Shown: one piece after another, positions 40,929 to 48,850 of the stretch
Layout of the letters: the number at the start of each line of letters is the position of its first letter
Numbering within the stretch: position 1 is the first letter of the stretch
NCBI GenBank assembly: GCA_965226785.1
Contig: CBDDEC010000003.1
Span: forward strand, 186,001-250,000
Length of the DNA stretch: 64,000 nt
Direction: 5' to 3'
Source of the DNA: CBDDEC01 sp965226785
Lineage (GTDB): Bacteria; Chloroflexota; Dehalococcoidia; UBA2979
Notes under the pieces: generated by a model
What the model saw: the letters and a program-made list of their open reading frames with translations, nothing else
What the model was told of the DNA's origin: nothing
Databases searched by the model: none
Position numbers and translations under genes: made by a program

Positions 40929-41616
40929 TATCTGATCTCCATCTCATAAAGCGTGTCGATGAACGCGCGAACCTCAGCGCTGGTAAAACCGGTGGTTCGC
41001 ACCGTCGTGAGGCCCCACGGTTCGCGGATCAGGAGCGCGGCGTCGCCGACACCTGAACCCGTGATCGGGGCGACCTCGATCGCGGGACGACCGTCGACAT
41101 CCGCGCCAGCTACGCGACTCAAGGGATAGTCCGCCCTGAATCGAGGCTCGCCCTTGAACCGATACACCTGTATGTGCCCCCCTTGGAAGCCGGACACCGG
41201 GTCCGGGGGACGAACCATTCCGCCTCGACAGACGCGAGCTGGCCTCTACAAACCACCGCGATGCCACTGAGGAACTCGGCGGACAGCGGAAGATTGCTGG
41301 GAACGACCGGTAGCTCAGACGCTCGCGGATCGTCAATGTCGAAGGACTGCACATCATCAGTCCCAACGCAGAGAGTCGTCGCGTCCCGCACGTCGAGACC
41401 GGGGGCGACTCGGATCCCCGAGAGCGTCCCGTCGAAGCGCGCTAGCGCTGCGTCGTTGGCAACCGCCTGTCGGATGGCCGCCGGGTCGTTCGGCGGACCT
41501 TCAGCGGTGACGTCTGAGTCGTCTATCAGCGCCTTCGTCGCCACGAAGCTCCCAAGCGCGATCGCTATCAGCGAGATCGCAGCCAAGGAGAACCGCATCC
41601 GTACATCACTCATCAT
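40928..41616 (-). pseudogene. Membrane-anchored protein broken at a five-C run
   Basis: The N-terminal frame (from 41616) has a membrane anchor (FSLAAISLIAIALGSFVATK) and runs to GQLASVEAEWFV. There the frame must shift by one base within CCCCC (about 41210-41214 on this strand) to continue PPDPVSGFQGGHIQVYRFKG to EVRAFIDTLYEMEIR and stop. Restoring one C joins the two halves without other change, so this could be a sequencing slip rather than true decay. The family is not recognised. It ends next to the secreted protein start, suggesting an operon of exported proteins. Confidence 0.7.
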
Positions 41617-42053
41617 TCAACCCTCGATGGTGAGGTTCATAGACTGTCTCTTCCATGAATTCGCTCCTTCTAGCCCGCTGTCCTAGCGGGCGCTGCGTGC
41701 AGATCCGCGGCGTGCTCCGACCCTCGAGGTGGTGGGAACGTCCGAGGGTCTCGGACGAGGATGGACCCGAGCACCGGGAACCGATCTCCGCGAGGAACAG
41801 CGCGATTGGATGTCGCACCTGCCTGCCAGGCACGCTAGCCATCCCCCAGTGGCCGTTCAAGACCGACAATCGTTATGGACTACGGATCAACTACGTCGGC
41901 GTCAGGCTCAGTCCACTTCCGACCAATAGCGATCCAGGTAGGCGCCGAGACTGCCGCCGAAGAAGTCCGAGGCACCGTCCTTGTAGCCAGGACGGAGACA
42001 GCTGAGCCGCTCCGGCTCGGTCGGCGTTGTCCGCCTCGAACCTGTCGATAGAG
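41617..42053. other. 437-base gap with possible gene remnant
   Basis: No complete gene. On the minus strand, 41910-41999 reads DGASDFFGGSLGAYLDRYWS and ends with a stop; it has coding character but no start or recognisable family, so it may be the C-terminal remnant of a lost gene. CCCGCTGTCCTAGCGGG near 41678 is a small inverted repeat. Confidence 0.4.
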
Positions 42054-42473
42054 TCACTCTCTCGGCGCGAGCACCGCCTGTGTCTGCGTGACCCGCGCGG
42101 CGAGTTTGCCGTCTTCGCGGGTGATGTCGGTGACGATGACGATGGTGGTGCGGCCGGCGTGGAGGGTGGTGGCGGTAAGCGTGAGCGCGCCGCTCAGGAC
42201 CGGGCGCAGGAAATTCGTTTTCGACTCCATGGTGGTGGTGCCGTGGCCGGGTGGAAGGTGCTGGCTGGCGCAGATGGCGCAGACGCCGTCAGCGATCGCC
42301 ATCAGGTAGCCGCCGTGGAGGACGCCGCCGCCGGTGCAGCGGTCCTCCGCCCAGTCGGCGTGTGCGGTGACGATGCCGTCCTCTCTCGTGATGTCACGCA
42401 GGCCGAGCGCGACGGCGAACGGCCCTGACATCGTCGCGCTCAACTGCTCGCGGCCGCTCGTGCTGTCTGCCAT
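42054..42473 (-). CDS. PaaI-family acyl-CoA thioesterase
   Basis: 139 residues, single hot-dog fold. VLHGGYLMAIADGVCAICAS is the conserved central helix with the H-G-G motif; ESKTNFLRPVLSGALTLTAT and IVTDITREDGKLAARVTQTQ complete the sheet. Cleaves acyl-CoA, often aryl or phenylacetyl, releasing CoA. Divergent from prs across the short repeat. Confidence 0.88.
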   Translation of the reverse strand: MADSTSGREQLSATMSGPFAVALGLRDITREDGIVTAHADWAEDRCTGGGVLHGGYLMAIADGVCAICASQHLPPGHGTTTMESKTNFLRPVLSGALTLTATTLHAGRTTIVIVTDITREDGKLAARVTQTQAVLAPRE

Positions 42474-42543
42474 CGTGCGTCTCCCTGAGTGGTGTCGCCT
42501 CGACGAATCGCGGGGCGTCGAGGCGGGATGCTAGCGCCCTCGC

Positions 42544-42604
42544 GCGTTCGGCGTGCGTTCGGCGTGCGTTCGGCGTGCCTTCGGCGTGCGCTTGGTGTGC
42601 GCTG
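42544..42604 (+). repeat. 11-bp tandem repeat, about five units
   Basis: Three perfect copies of GCGTTCGGCGT (42544-42576), then GCCTTCGGCGT and the diverged GCGCTTGGTGT and GCGCTGGGGGC. The units lie between the thioesterase start and prs, 89 bases before the prs ATG. Nothing suggests coding. Confidence 0.85.
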
Positions 42605-42692
42605 GGGGCGGTGAATGGCGACGCGGGGAGGACCGTCGGGCGCGCCGATGTTAGGATCCGCTCCCAAGGGCGTTTGGCGGGGGCACGGTCCG

Positions 42693-43655
42693 ATGGCGCG
42701 AGGACCACAGGCGTTCCAGGAGATGGCCGTCTTCAGCGGCAACGCCCACCGTGGGCTGGCCGAGGCCGTCTGCCACCACCTGGAGATGCCGCTCGGCGAG
42801 GCCGATGTCTTCCAGTTCGCGAACGAAGAAGTCTTCGTCGGCTTCCTCGACAACATCCGCGAGCGTGACGTCTTCGTCATCCAGCCCGTCGTCTCGCCGG
42901 TGAACACACGGCTGATGGAGCTGTTCGTGATGATCGACGCCGCGAAGCGCGCCTCGGCGGGGCGCATCACCGCGGTCATTCCGTACTACGCCTACGGCCG
43001 CTCCGACAAGAAGGACCAGCCGCGCGTGCCGATCACGGCGCGCATGATCGCCAACTTCCTGGAGGTCTCAGGTGCGGACCGGGTGCTGACCATCGACATG
43101 CACGCGGGGCAGATCCAGGGCTTCTTCAACATCCCCGTCGACGAACTGACCGCGTTCACGCTGATCGCTGAGCATTACCGGGCGCAGAACTTCGCGAACC
43201 CGGTGATGGTCGCGCCGGACGTGGGCAACGCCAAGATGGTGCGCGGCATCGCCACCCGCCTGGACGCTGAGATCGCGATCGTTGACAAGCGCCGCACCGG
43301 CAACGACGACCGGGCGGAGGCGCTGACGATCATCGGCGACGTCGAGGGCCGCGACGCGATGGTCGTGGACGACGAGATCCTGACTGGTGGCACGATCCAG
43401 AGCTCGGTCAAGATCCTGCGCGAACGCGGCGCCGCCTCGGTGCACGTCGCTTGCGTCCACCCGGTGTTCGCCGCGAAGGCCTTCGAACGCCTCGACAACA
43501 ACGACATCGATTCGCTGGTCTTCACGGACACGCTCCCCCTGGTACACGGCGAGTTCAAGCATGTCGAAACGCACGTGCTCTCGGTCGCCACACTCCTGGG
43601 CGACGCGATCCACCGCATCCACACCGGCGGCTCCGTGGGAGCGCTGTTCCTGTAG
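42693..43655 (+). CDS. prs: Ribose-phosphate pyrophosphokinase
   Basis: 320 residues from ATG 42693, the usual length. Class I PRPP synthetase features: MAVFSGNAHRGLAEAVCHHL, the flexible-loop YGRSDKKDQPRVPITARM, DRVLTIDMHAGQIQGFF, and the PRPP loop VVDDEILTGGTI. It makes PRPP for nucleotide, His and Trp synthesis. Starts at 42615 or 42723 are less likely (extension without conservation, and truncation of the first strand). Confidence 0.95.
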   Translation: MARGPQAFQEMAVFSGNAHRGLAEAVCHHLEMPLGEADVFQFANEEVFVGFLDNIRERDVFVIQPVVSPVNTRLMELFVMIDAAKRASAGRITAVIPYYAYGRSDKKDQPRVPITARMIANFLEVSGADRVLTIDMHAGQIQGFFNIPVDELTAFTLIAEHYRAQNFANPVMVAPDVGNAKMVRGIATRLDAEIAIVDKRRTGNDDRAEALTIIGDVEGRDAMVVDDEILTGGTIQSSVKILRERGAASVHVACVHPVFAAKAFERLDNNDIDSLVFTDTLPLVHGEFKHVETHVLSVATLLGDAIHRIHTGGSVGALFL

Positions 43656-43760
43656 GGTCCACCCCTACCGCCGCCTCCCCGGCCACGCCGTACACTGGAT
43701 ACCCCACCCCGCTCGCGCGCCCGTCGAGGCGTGCGGTTCGTCCGAGTAGAGAGCGACGGC

Positions 43761-46382
43761 ATGGTCGGGTTCTTCAAGAAGATCGTTGGCGGCGATTCGA
43801 ATGAGCGCGTCCTCAAGGGGATGCGGCCGACCGTCGACGCGGTCAACGCCCTGGGCGACGAAATCGGGGCGCTGTCCGACGAGGCGCTGCGCGCCAAGAC
43901 GGACGAGTTCCGCGCGCGCCTCGACGATGGGGAGTCGCTGGACGACCTGCTGCCGGAGGCGTTCGCCGTTGGGCGCGAAGCGATCGAGCGTGCGATGGGC
44001 GAGCGCGCCTACGACGTGCAGATCATGGGCGCGCTGGCGCTCCATCGAGGCTCGATCGCAGAGATGCGCACCGGCGAGGGCAAGACCCTGGTCGCAACGA
44101 TCGCGATGTACCTCAACGCGCTGGAGGGGCGCGGGGTGCACGCCGTCACCGTCAACGACTACCTCGCCCGTCGCGATGCGCAGTGGTACGCGCCCGCGCT
44201 GGCGGCGCTCGGCATCACCATCGGCGTGCTCCAGAACAACAGCGCCTTCCGCTACACAGTGGAGAAGTCGGACCAGTCCTCCTTCGAGCACCTCGAGGAG
44301 GTGCCGCGCGGCGAGGCCTATCAGTGCGATGTCATCTACGGCACGAACAACGAGTTCGGGTTCGACTATCTGCGCGACAACATGGCCTCGACGCTCAGTT
44401 CGCGCGTGCAGCGCGAACGGCACTTCGCGATCATCGATGAGGCGGACTCGGTCCTGATCGACGAGGCGCGAACGCCGCTGATCATCTCCGGCGCAGCCGA
44501 GCAGGACGTCTCGATCTACCCGCGCTTCGCGCGCCTCGTGCCTTCGCTGCGCGAGGATCACCACTACACGGTCGACCTCAAGACGCGCTCGGTGGCGCTC
44601 ACCGAGGATGGCGTCGATGCCCTCGAACGCGGGCTCGGCGTGGACAACATCTACTCGCTGGAGAACTTCCGGCTGACGCGCTACATGGAGGCGGCGCTGA
44701 AGGCGGAGATCGTCTACGAACGCGACCGTGACTACATCGTCAAGGACGGCGAGGTCGTGATCGTGGACGACTTCACGGGCCGCCTGATGGAAGGCCGCCG
44801 CTGGTCGGACGGTCTGCACCAGGCCGTCGAGGCGAAGGAGGGCGTCCAGATCCAGCGCGAGTCGGTCACTTACGCGACGATCACGCTGCAGAACTTCTTC
44901 CGGCTCTACGACAAGCTCTCGGGGATGACCGGTACGGCCGTGACCGAGGCCGAGGAACTCAACGAGATCTACAAGCTCGAGGTCGTGATCGTCCCAACGC
45001 ACCGCTCCATCGTCCGCGAGGACAACGCCGACCTCGTCTATCGCACCCTAGACGGCAAGTGGCGGGCGGTCGTCGAGGACATCATCGAAAAGCACGAGGC
45101 CGGGCGCCCGGTCCTCGTTGGTACGGTCGCGATCGAGACCTCGGAGATGCTGGCGGACCGCCTGACGCGGCGCGGCGTGCCACACGAGGTGCTGAACGCG
45201 AAGCAGCACCAGCGCGAGGCGCAGATCATCTCGCGTGCCGGGCGGCCGGGCGCGGTCACGATCGCGACGAACATGGCGGGCCGCGGCACCGACATCAAGC
45301 TCGGCGATGGCGTGGCCGACGCCGGCGGGCTGCACGTCCTGGGCACGGAACGTCACGAGTCACGGCGCATCGACAACCAGCTGCGCGGCCGCTCCGGCCG
45401 ACAAGGCGACCCGGGTTCGACGCGCTTCTTCGTATCGTTCGAGGACGAGATCCTGCGTCGCTTCGCGCCCGACTGGCTGGCCGGCATGCTGGAGAAGATC
45501 GGCATGGACGACGAGACGCCGATCGAGTCGGGGATGGTGACGCGCTCGATCGAGCAGGCTCAGCAACGGGTCGAGGCCTACAACTTCGATATCCGCAAGC
45601 ACGTCGTGGAGTACGACGACGTCATGAATTCGCAGCGCGACCGCATCTACACCGACCGCGACCAGGTGCTCGCCGGCGAGGACATCAAGGAAATCATCCT
45701 CGACCTCGTTGACAGCGAGGTGGAGGTGCTGGCGCAGGAGCACCTGGACGCGCAGCCGCCCGACCCCGGTCTCTTCCGCGCGCAGCTCGAGACGATCGCG
45801 CACCTGGAACCGGACGAGCTACCCCTGGAAGAGCTGCTCGCCGACGACACCGTCGAACGTGTGATCGAGCTGCTCGACGAGCGGTATGCGGCCCTTGAGG
45901 AGGAGTCGGGCGAGGAAACACAGCGTCTGATCGAGCGGCTGGTCATGCTGCGCACGATCGACTCGCTCTGGATCGAGCATCTGACCGCGATGGACGAGAT
46001 GCGGCAGGGCATCTCGCTGCGCGCCTATGGCCAGACCGACCCGCTCGTCGCCTACAAGCGCGAGGCCCGCGACATGTGGGACCAGTTCCTGGAGCGCATC
46101 CGCAACACGCTTTCACGCCAGATCTTCCACGCCCGCATGCAACCGGCGGTGGCCCGCTCGCAGCTCGAGGCGGAACGCGGACCGCAGCACGTCCAGACGA
46201 GCGGCCCGGCCGAACCCGACGGCGCCGCGCCGAGCGGGCCGGCGACCGCCGCCGCCTCAACCGCGACCGCCGTGGCCGACCCGGAGGCGCTCCCGGACAA
46301 CGCCTCCCGCGCTGAACGCCGCCGCGCCGAGCGCGCCCAGAAGAAGCGGGACAAGCGCCGAGGCGCCAACGCCCGCGGTTAG
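43761..46382 (+). CDS. secA: Preprotein translocase ATPase SecA
   Basis: 873 residues from ATG 43761 (GAGAG upstream). Walker A is MRTGEGKT, the DEAD-like motif is DEADSVLID, and motifs IV-VI include GTVAIETSEML and QLRGRSGRQGDPGS. The preprotein cross-linking and helical scaffold domains are present. The C-terminal zinc-binding C-x-C-x8-C-H tail is absent: the protein ends in a basic KRDKRRGANARG after a 60-residue Ala/Pro/Glu linker. Drives Sec export with SecYEG. Confidence 0.96.
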   Translation: MVGFFKKIVGGDSNERVLKGMRPTVDAVNALGDEIGALSDEALRAKTDEFRARLDDGESLDDLLPEAFAVGREAIERAMGERAYDVQIMGALALHRGSIAEMRTGEGKTLVATIAMYLNALEGRGVHAVTVNDYLARRDAQWYAPALAALGITIGVLQNNSAFRYTVEKSDQSSFEHLEEVPRGEAYQCDVIYGTNNEFGFDYLRDNMASTLSSRVQRERHFAIIDEADSVLIDEARTPLIISGAAEQDVSIYPRFARLVPSLREDHHYTVDLKTRSVALTEDGVDALERGLGVDNIYSLENFRLTRYMEAALKAEIVYERDRDYIVKDGEVVIVDDFTGRLMEGRRWSDGLHQAVEAKEGVQIQRESVTYATITLQNFFRLYDKLSGMTGTAVTEAEELNEIYKLEVVIVPTHRSIVREDNADLVYRTLDGKWRAVVEDIIEKHEAGRPVLVGTVAIETSEMLADRLTRRGVPHEVLNAKQHQREAQIISRAGRPGAVTIATNMAGRGTDIKLGDGVADAGGLHVLGTERHESRRIDNQLRGRSGRQGDPGSTRFFVSFEDEILRRFAPDWLAGMLEKIGMDDETPIESGMVTRSIEQAQQRVEAYNFDIRKHVVEYDDVMNSQRDRIYTDRDQVLAGEDIKEIILDLVDSEVEVLAQEHLDAQPPDPGLFRAQLETIAHLEPDELPLEELLADDTVERVIELLDERYAALEEESGEETQRLIERLVMLRTIDSLWIEHLTAMDEMRQGISLRAYGQTDPLVAYKREARDMWDQFLERIRNTLSRQIFHARMQPAVARSQLEAERGPQHVQTSGPAEPDGAAPSGPATAAASTATAVADPEALPDNASRAERRRAERAQKKRDKRRGANARG

Positions 46383-46428
46383 CCGCGACTCGAACACAGC
46401 CCACGTCTCACTCCAGCGGGGGATCGCC

Positions 46429-46977
46429 GTGCAAGACCGCTCCGGCCGGCCGCCCGAGATCTGGCTCGTCTCTGGCGTCCCCGGCGCCGGCAAGACCACC
46501 GTCGCGCGGGCGCTCGCGGCGCGTCTCGATACGGCGGCGCACGTCGAGGGCGACCGCCTCGCCGAGTGGGTGGTGTCCGGGATCGTGCTCCCCGGCGATG
46601 AGCCGCGCGAGGAGTCGGAGCGGCAGATGGAGCTCTGTATCCGCAACCAGTGCTTGCTGGCCCGCAGCTACGCCGAGGCCGGGTTCACACCGGTGCTCGA
46701 CTACGTCATTGCCACGCGACACGCGCTCGATGCGTACCGCGGCTACCTCGCGGGCGGTGTCCTACGCCTGGTGACGCTGGCGCCACCGCTCGAGGTGGCG
46801 CTGGAACGCGACCGTGAGCGGCCAGCGAAGACGATCGGCGACCGCTTCGCGGACCTCGATGCGCTGATGCGAGAGCAGCTCGCGGGGACCGGGCTCTGGG
46901 TCGACAACGGCGCGATGAGCGTCGAGGAGACGGTCGACGCCATCTTCGAGGGTGCAGATGCGGCGCGCCTGGTCTAA
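46429..46977 (+). CDS. P-loop kinase-like ATP-binding protein
   Basis: 182 residues from GTG 46429 (GGGGGA upstream). The Walker A motif is SGVPGAGKTTVARALAARL (about 14-32), followed by VEGDRLAEWVVSG, which places an acidic catalytic residue on the second strand. Later: LVTLAPPLEVALERDRERP, a lid-like Arg/Lys region. It resembles AAA_33/zeta-toxin-like or chloramphenicol phosphotransferase-like small-molecule kinases. No partner antitoxin is seen. It follows secA by 46 bases and may be co-transcribed. Confidence 0.8.
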   Translation: MQDRSGRPPEIWLVSGVPGAGKTTVARALAARLDTAAHVEGDRLAEWVVSGIVLPGDEPREESERQMELCIRNQCLLARSYAEAGFTPVLDYVIATRHALDAYRGYLAGGVLRLVTLAPPLEVALERDRERPAKTIGDRFADLDALMREQLAGTGLWVDNGAMSVEETVDAIFEGADAARLV

Positions 46978-47006
46978 CGACGCGTGGCAGTCACAGCGAT
47001 CCCCGG

Positions 47007-47012
47007 TAGACT
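47007..47012 (+). promoter_or_regulatory. Candidate -10 box upstream of the unknown gene at 47064
   Basis: TAGACT is followed after six bases by a TTG (47019). The better start codon for the gene is TTG 47064, which has GAGGGG nine bases upstream, so TAGACT would set a leader of about 45 bases. Confidence 0.35.
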
Positions 47013-47063
47013 GTCAGATTGGGACGTCCTATCCCTGCACGACCCGGCGAGGGGACTCGATCC

Positions 47064-47891
47064 TTGACTGATGTCGGCACCACGACAGAGACCGCCGCCC
47101 CACCGGGGGACGACGGAGCCGGCGAGGGTGCGCCGGAGCCTCGAAGGCCGCGCGTGCGCGTGCCGCGCGAGGGTCCGCTCAACCCGGAGCAGGCGATCGA
47201 GGCCTTCCGCCGCACCGCCGGCCGGAGCGAGCCCTGGTACCCAGCGCTACTCGATGTGGTCGCGCGCTGGGTCGCCCCGGAGGAGCTCGTCGAGGGCGTG
47301 CGGCTCCGCTATCTCCTCGCAGGCGAGGCGTTCGATTGGCTGCTGCTGGCGCAGCGCCTGATCGAGACGCTCCCGGAGGACGCACTACCGGCCTTCGAGG
47401 TCGAAGAGCTGCTCGTCTTCGGCCGGCCACCCGACCACAGCACGGAGGACGACTTCGCGCAGGCGATCGGCCCCCAGAAGCACCGCGCGCACCTCAACTT
47501 CCAGTACGGCGTGATCACCGAGGAGCTGCTGCTGCTGGCCGTCGAGGAGGAGATCCACAAGGAGGGCCGCATCGTCCACGCGGGCCTCGACGTGCCGGAA
47601 GTCGCGGCCTACGAGCGCGTTTACGGCAAGGACCTCGAAGAGCTGCGGATCCTCTACCTCCAGGAGAGCGGGCAGCGCGTTCGTGACCAGATGCCGGTGT
47701 CGGGGCTTCAGCAGTTCACCTACTGGCTTTCCAAATTCCGCCTTCGGGCCAGCGACCCGGCCCGCGTCGCCAGCGACACGCGCAAGGCGCTGGCGACGAT
47801 GTCCCGCCTGGAACGCTCCCGCAACCGCCTCGGCCGCCAGCGCTCGCGCGAGCGTTTCGACGCCGCCAACATCGTCGACGCGCGGCGCTAG
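47064..47891 (+). CDS. Conserved-looking protein of unknown function
   Basis: 275 residues from TTG 47064, chosen for the GAGGGG ribosome site. After a disordered, Thr/Pro/Glu-rich 40-residue start the rest is helical: LNPEQAIEAFRRTAGRSEPW, LRYLLAGEAFDWLLLAQRLI, then EDDFAQAIGPQKHRAHLNFQ, a Glu-rich ITEELLLLAVEEEIHKEG, and an Arg-rich tail ASDTRKALATMSRLERSRNR. It has no signal peptide or membrane helix. I do not recognise the family. The Arg-rich tail could bind nucleic acid. Terminated by the hairpin at 47913. Confidence 0.72.
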   Translation: MTDVGTTTETAAPPGDDGAGEGAPEPRRPRVRVPREGPLNPEQAIEAFRRTAGRSEPWYPALLDVVARWVAPEELVEGVRLRYLLAGEAFDWLLLAQRLIETLPEDALPAFEVEELLVFGRPPDHSTEDDFAQAIGPQKHRAHLNFQYGVITEELLLLAVEEEIHKEGRIVHAGLDVPEVAAYERVYGKDLEELRILYLQESGQRVRDQMPVSGLQQFTYWLSKFRLRASDPARVASDTRKALATMSRLERSRNRLGRQRSRERFDAANIVDARR

Positions 47892-47912
47892 CCAGGAAGC
47901 CAACGCACAACG

Positions 47913-47948
47913 ACCACCGCCCCGAGGTGTGAGCCCCGGGGCGGTGGT
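47913..47948. terminator. Bidirectional hairpin between the unknown gene and hsp20
   Basis: A 12-bp perfect stem ACCACCGCCCCG / CGGGGCGGTGGT with a 12-base loop, between two convergent genes. No T-run. Confidence 0.7.
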
Positions 47949-48001
47949 GTGCCTGCCGTGCGCCCGAACGTGTCGAGGCGCGCTGTGTCGCTCGTCGGCG
48001 G

Positions 48002-48493
48002 TTAGTCCTCGTGCACCTCGATGTCGATGACGGTCGGCGTGGCCGCCTCCACCTTCGGGATGTGCACGGTGAGGACGCCGTTGCGGAGCCTGGCCGTGAG
48101 GTCGCCGTCGCTCATGTCGGCCGGGAGCTTGAAGCTGCGACGGGCGGTGCCGTAGCGGCGCTCGCGGCGGATGTACTTCGGCGTGTCGCCGTTCGTCTCC
48201 TCGCCGCCCTCCTCCGTCGCCGACTCCTCGCTGTGCTCCGCCTCGATGGTGAGCACGCCGTCGTCGACGTGCACCGTCACCTCGTCCGAGCTGTAGCCGG
48301 GAACGGAGGCCGTCACGGTCAGCTTGCCCTCGACCTCGGCGATGTCGACCGGCAGGAACGTCGGGGCGTCGACGCCCGCGCTGGGCCAGTCCCTCCATAC
48401 GCCGCGTAGCGGCGAGCGGAAGAACGGGTCGTTGAAGATGCGATCGAGGCGGAAGCCCCGAACACGAGGCTCTCGCCTGGCGATGTTTGCCAC
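48002..48493 (-). CDS. Small heat-shock protein, Hsp20/alpha-crystallin family
   Basis: 163 residues from GTG 48493. The N-terminus FRLDRIFNDPFFRSP is the usual hydrophobic arm, followed by an alpha-crystallin domain: LTVTASVPGYSSDEVTVHVD, then RRERRYGTARRSFKLPADM and GDLTARLRNGVLTVHIPKVE (the G-V-L motif), with an I-x-I-like tail. An acidic insert (SEESATEEGGEETNGD) enlarges the central loop. An ATP-independent holdase. Its ribosome site GAGGGAAGGGG overlaps a hairpin. Confidence 0.93.
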   Translation of the reverse strand: MANIARREPRVRGFRLDRIFNDPFFRSPLRGVWRDWPSAGVDAPTFLPVDIAEVEGKLTVTASVPGYSSDEVTVHVDDGVLTIEAEHSEESATEEGGEETNGDTPKYIRRERRYGTARRSFKLPADMSDGDLTARLRNGVLTVHIPKVEAATPTVIDIEVHED

Positions 48494-48508
48494 TGGGTGT
48501 GCCCCTTC

Positions 48509-48522
48509 CCTCGAGTACGAGG
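48509..48522 (-). promoter_or_regulatory. Hairpin overlapping the hsp20 ribosome-binding site
   Basis: In the hsp20 mRNA, CCTCG and CGAGG pair around a four-base loop, and the right arm overlaps the start of the Shine-Dalgarno sequence GAGGGAAGGGG. With a 5' leader of about 257 bases, this could be part of an RNA thermometer, as often found before hsp20 genes; inferred from one hairpin only. Confidence 0.4.
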
Positions 48523-48658
48523 TGGTGCTGTCGCCAGGTCGCCGGTCTGCTTGGTCCTGTCGGCCTGGCTGTCATCTCCCCCGTCGAACGGGGTCGTTTG
48601 CTGGCGTCTGGCGTCGCCTGCCGCGCCCGAAGGAGCGGCTGACGACGCTCGTCATGTC

Positions 48659-48689
48659 GCCTCGAGGGCTCGAGCGAACACCTCGAGGC
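48659..48689. repeat. CTCGAG-rich inverted repeats in the hsp20 leader
   Basis: GCCTCGAGG and CCTCGAGGC form a 9-bp inverted repeat with a central GCTCGAGC palindrome. HspR half-sites (CTTGAGT) differ, so no HAIR element is claimed. It may be an mRNA structure or operator. Confidence 0.5.
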
Positions 48690-48756
48690 TGGGAGTGCTG
48701 GCCAGGGTCCCGTCCGCCGCGGGTAGCGGGGGCGGGGGCCAGATCTCAGTAGTCCG

Positions 48757-48785
48757 ATACTAGCTATCGCCGGGTGTTGTGTCAC
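48757..48785 (-). promoter_or_regulatory. Predicted hsp20 promoter
   Basis: Minus strand: GTGACA (48780-48785), a 17-base spacer and TAGTAT (48757-48762). The start would be near 48750, giving a long leader before GTG 48493. Confidence 0.5.
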
Positions 48786-48815
48786 GATATCTTAGTCAAA
48801 TCGAAGCAGATAAGC

Positions 48816-48844
48816 TTCACATTGCCATCGCCGATTGCTATACT
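48816..48844 (+). promoter_or_regulatory. dnaJ promoter, leaderless type
   Basis: TTCACA (48816-48821), a 17-base spacer and TATACT (48839-48844), then six bases and the dnaJ ATG at 48851. No Shine-Dalgarno is present before that ATG, so a leaderless mRNA is expected. The hsp20 promoter diverges 30 bases away. Confidence 0.8.
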
Positions 48845-48850
48845 ACGCCC

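Noticed and set aside
41910..41999. 29-residue minus-strand C-terminal fragment
   Set aside because: It has coding character but no start or family; mentioned only as a possible remnant.
48494..48850. HAIR operator for HspR or CIRCE element
   Set aside because: CTTGAGT-N7-ACTCAAG is absent, and a lone GAGTGCT near 48695 has no matching left half.
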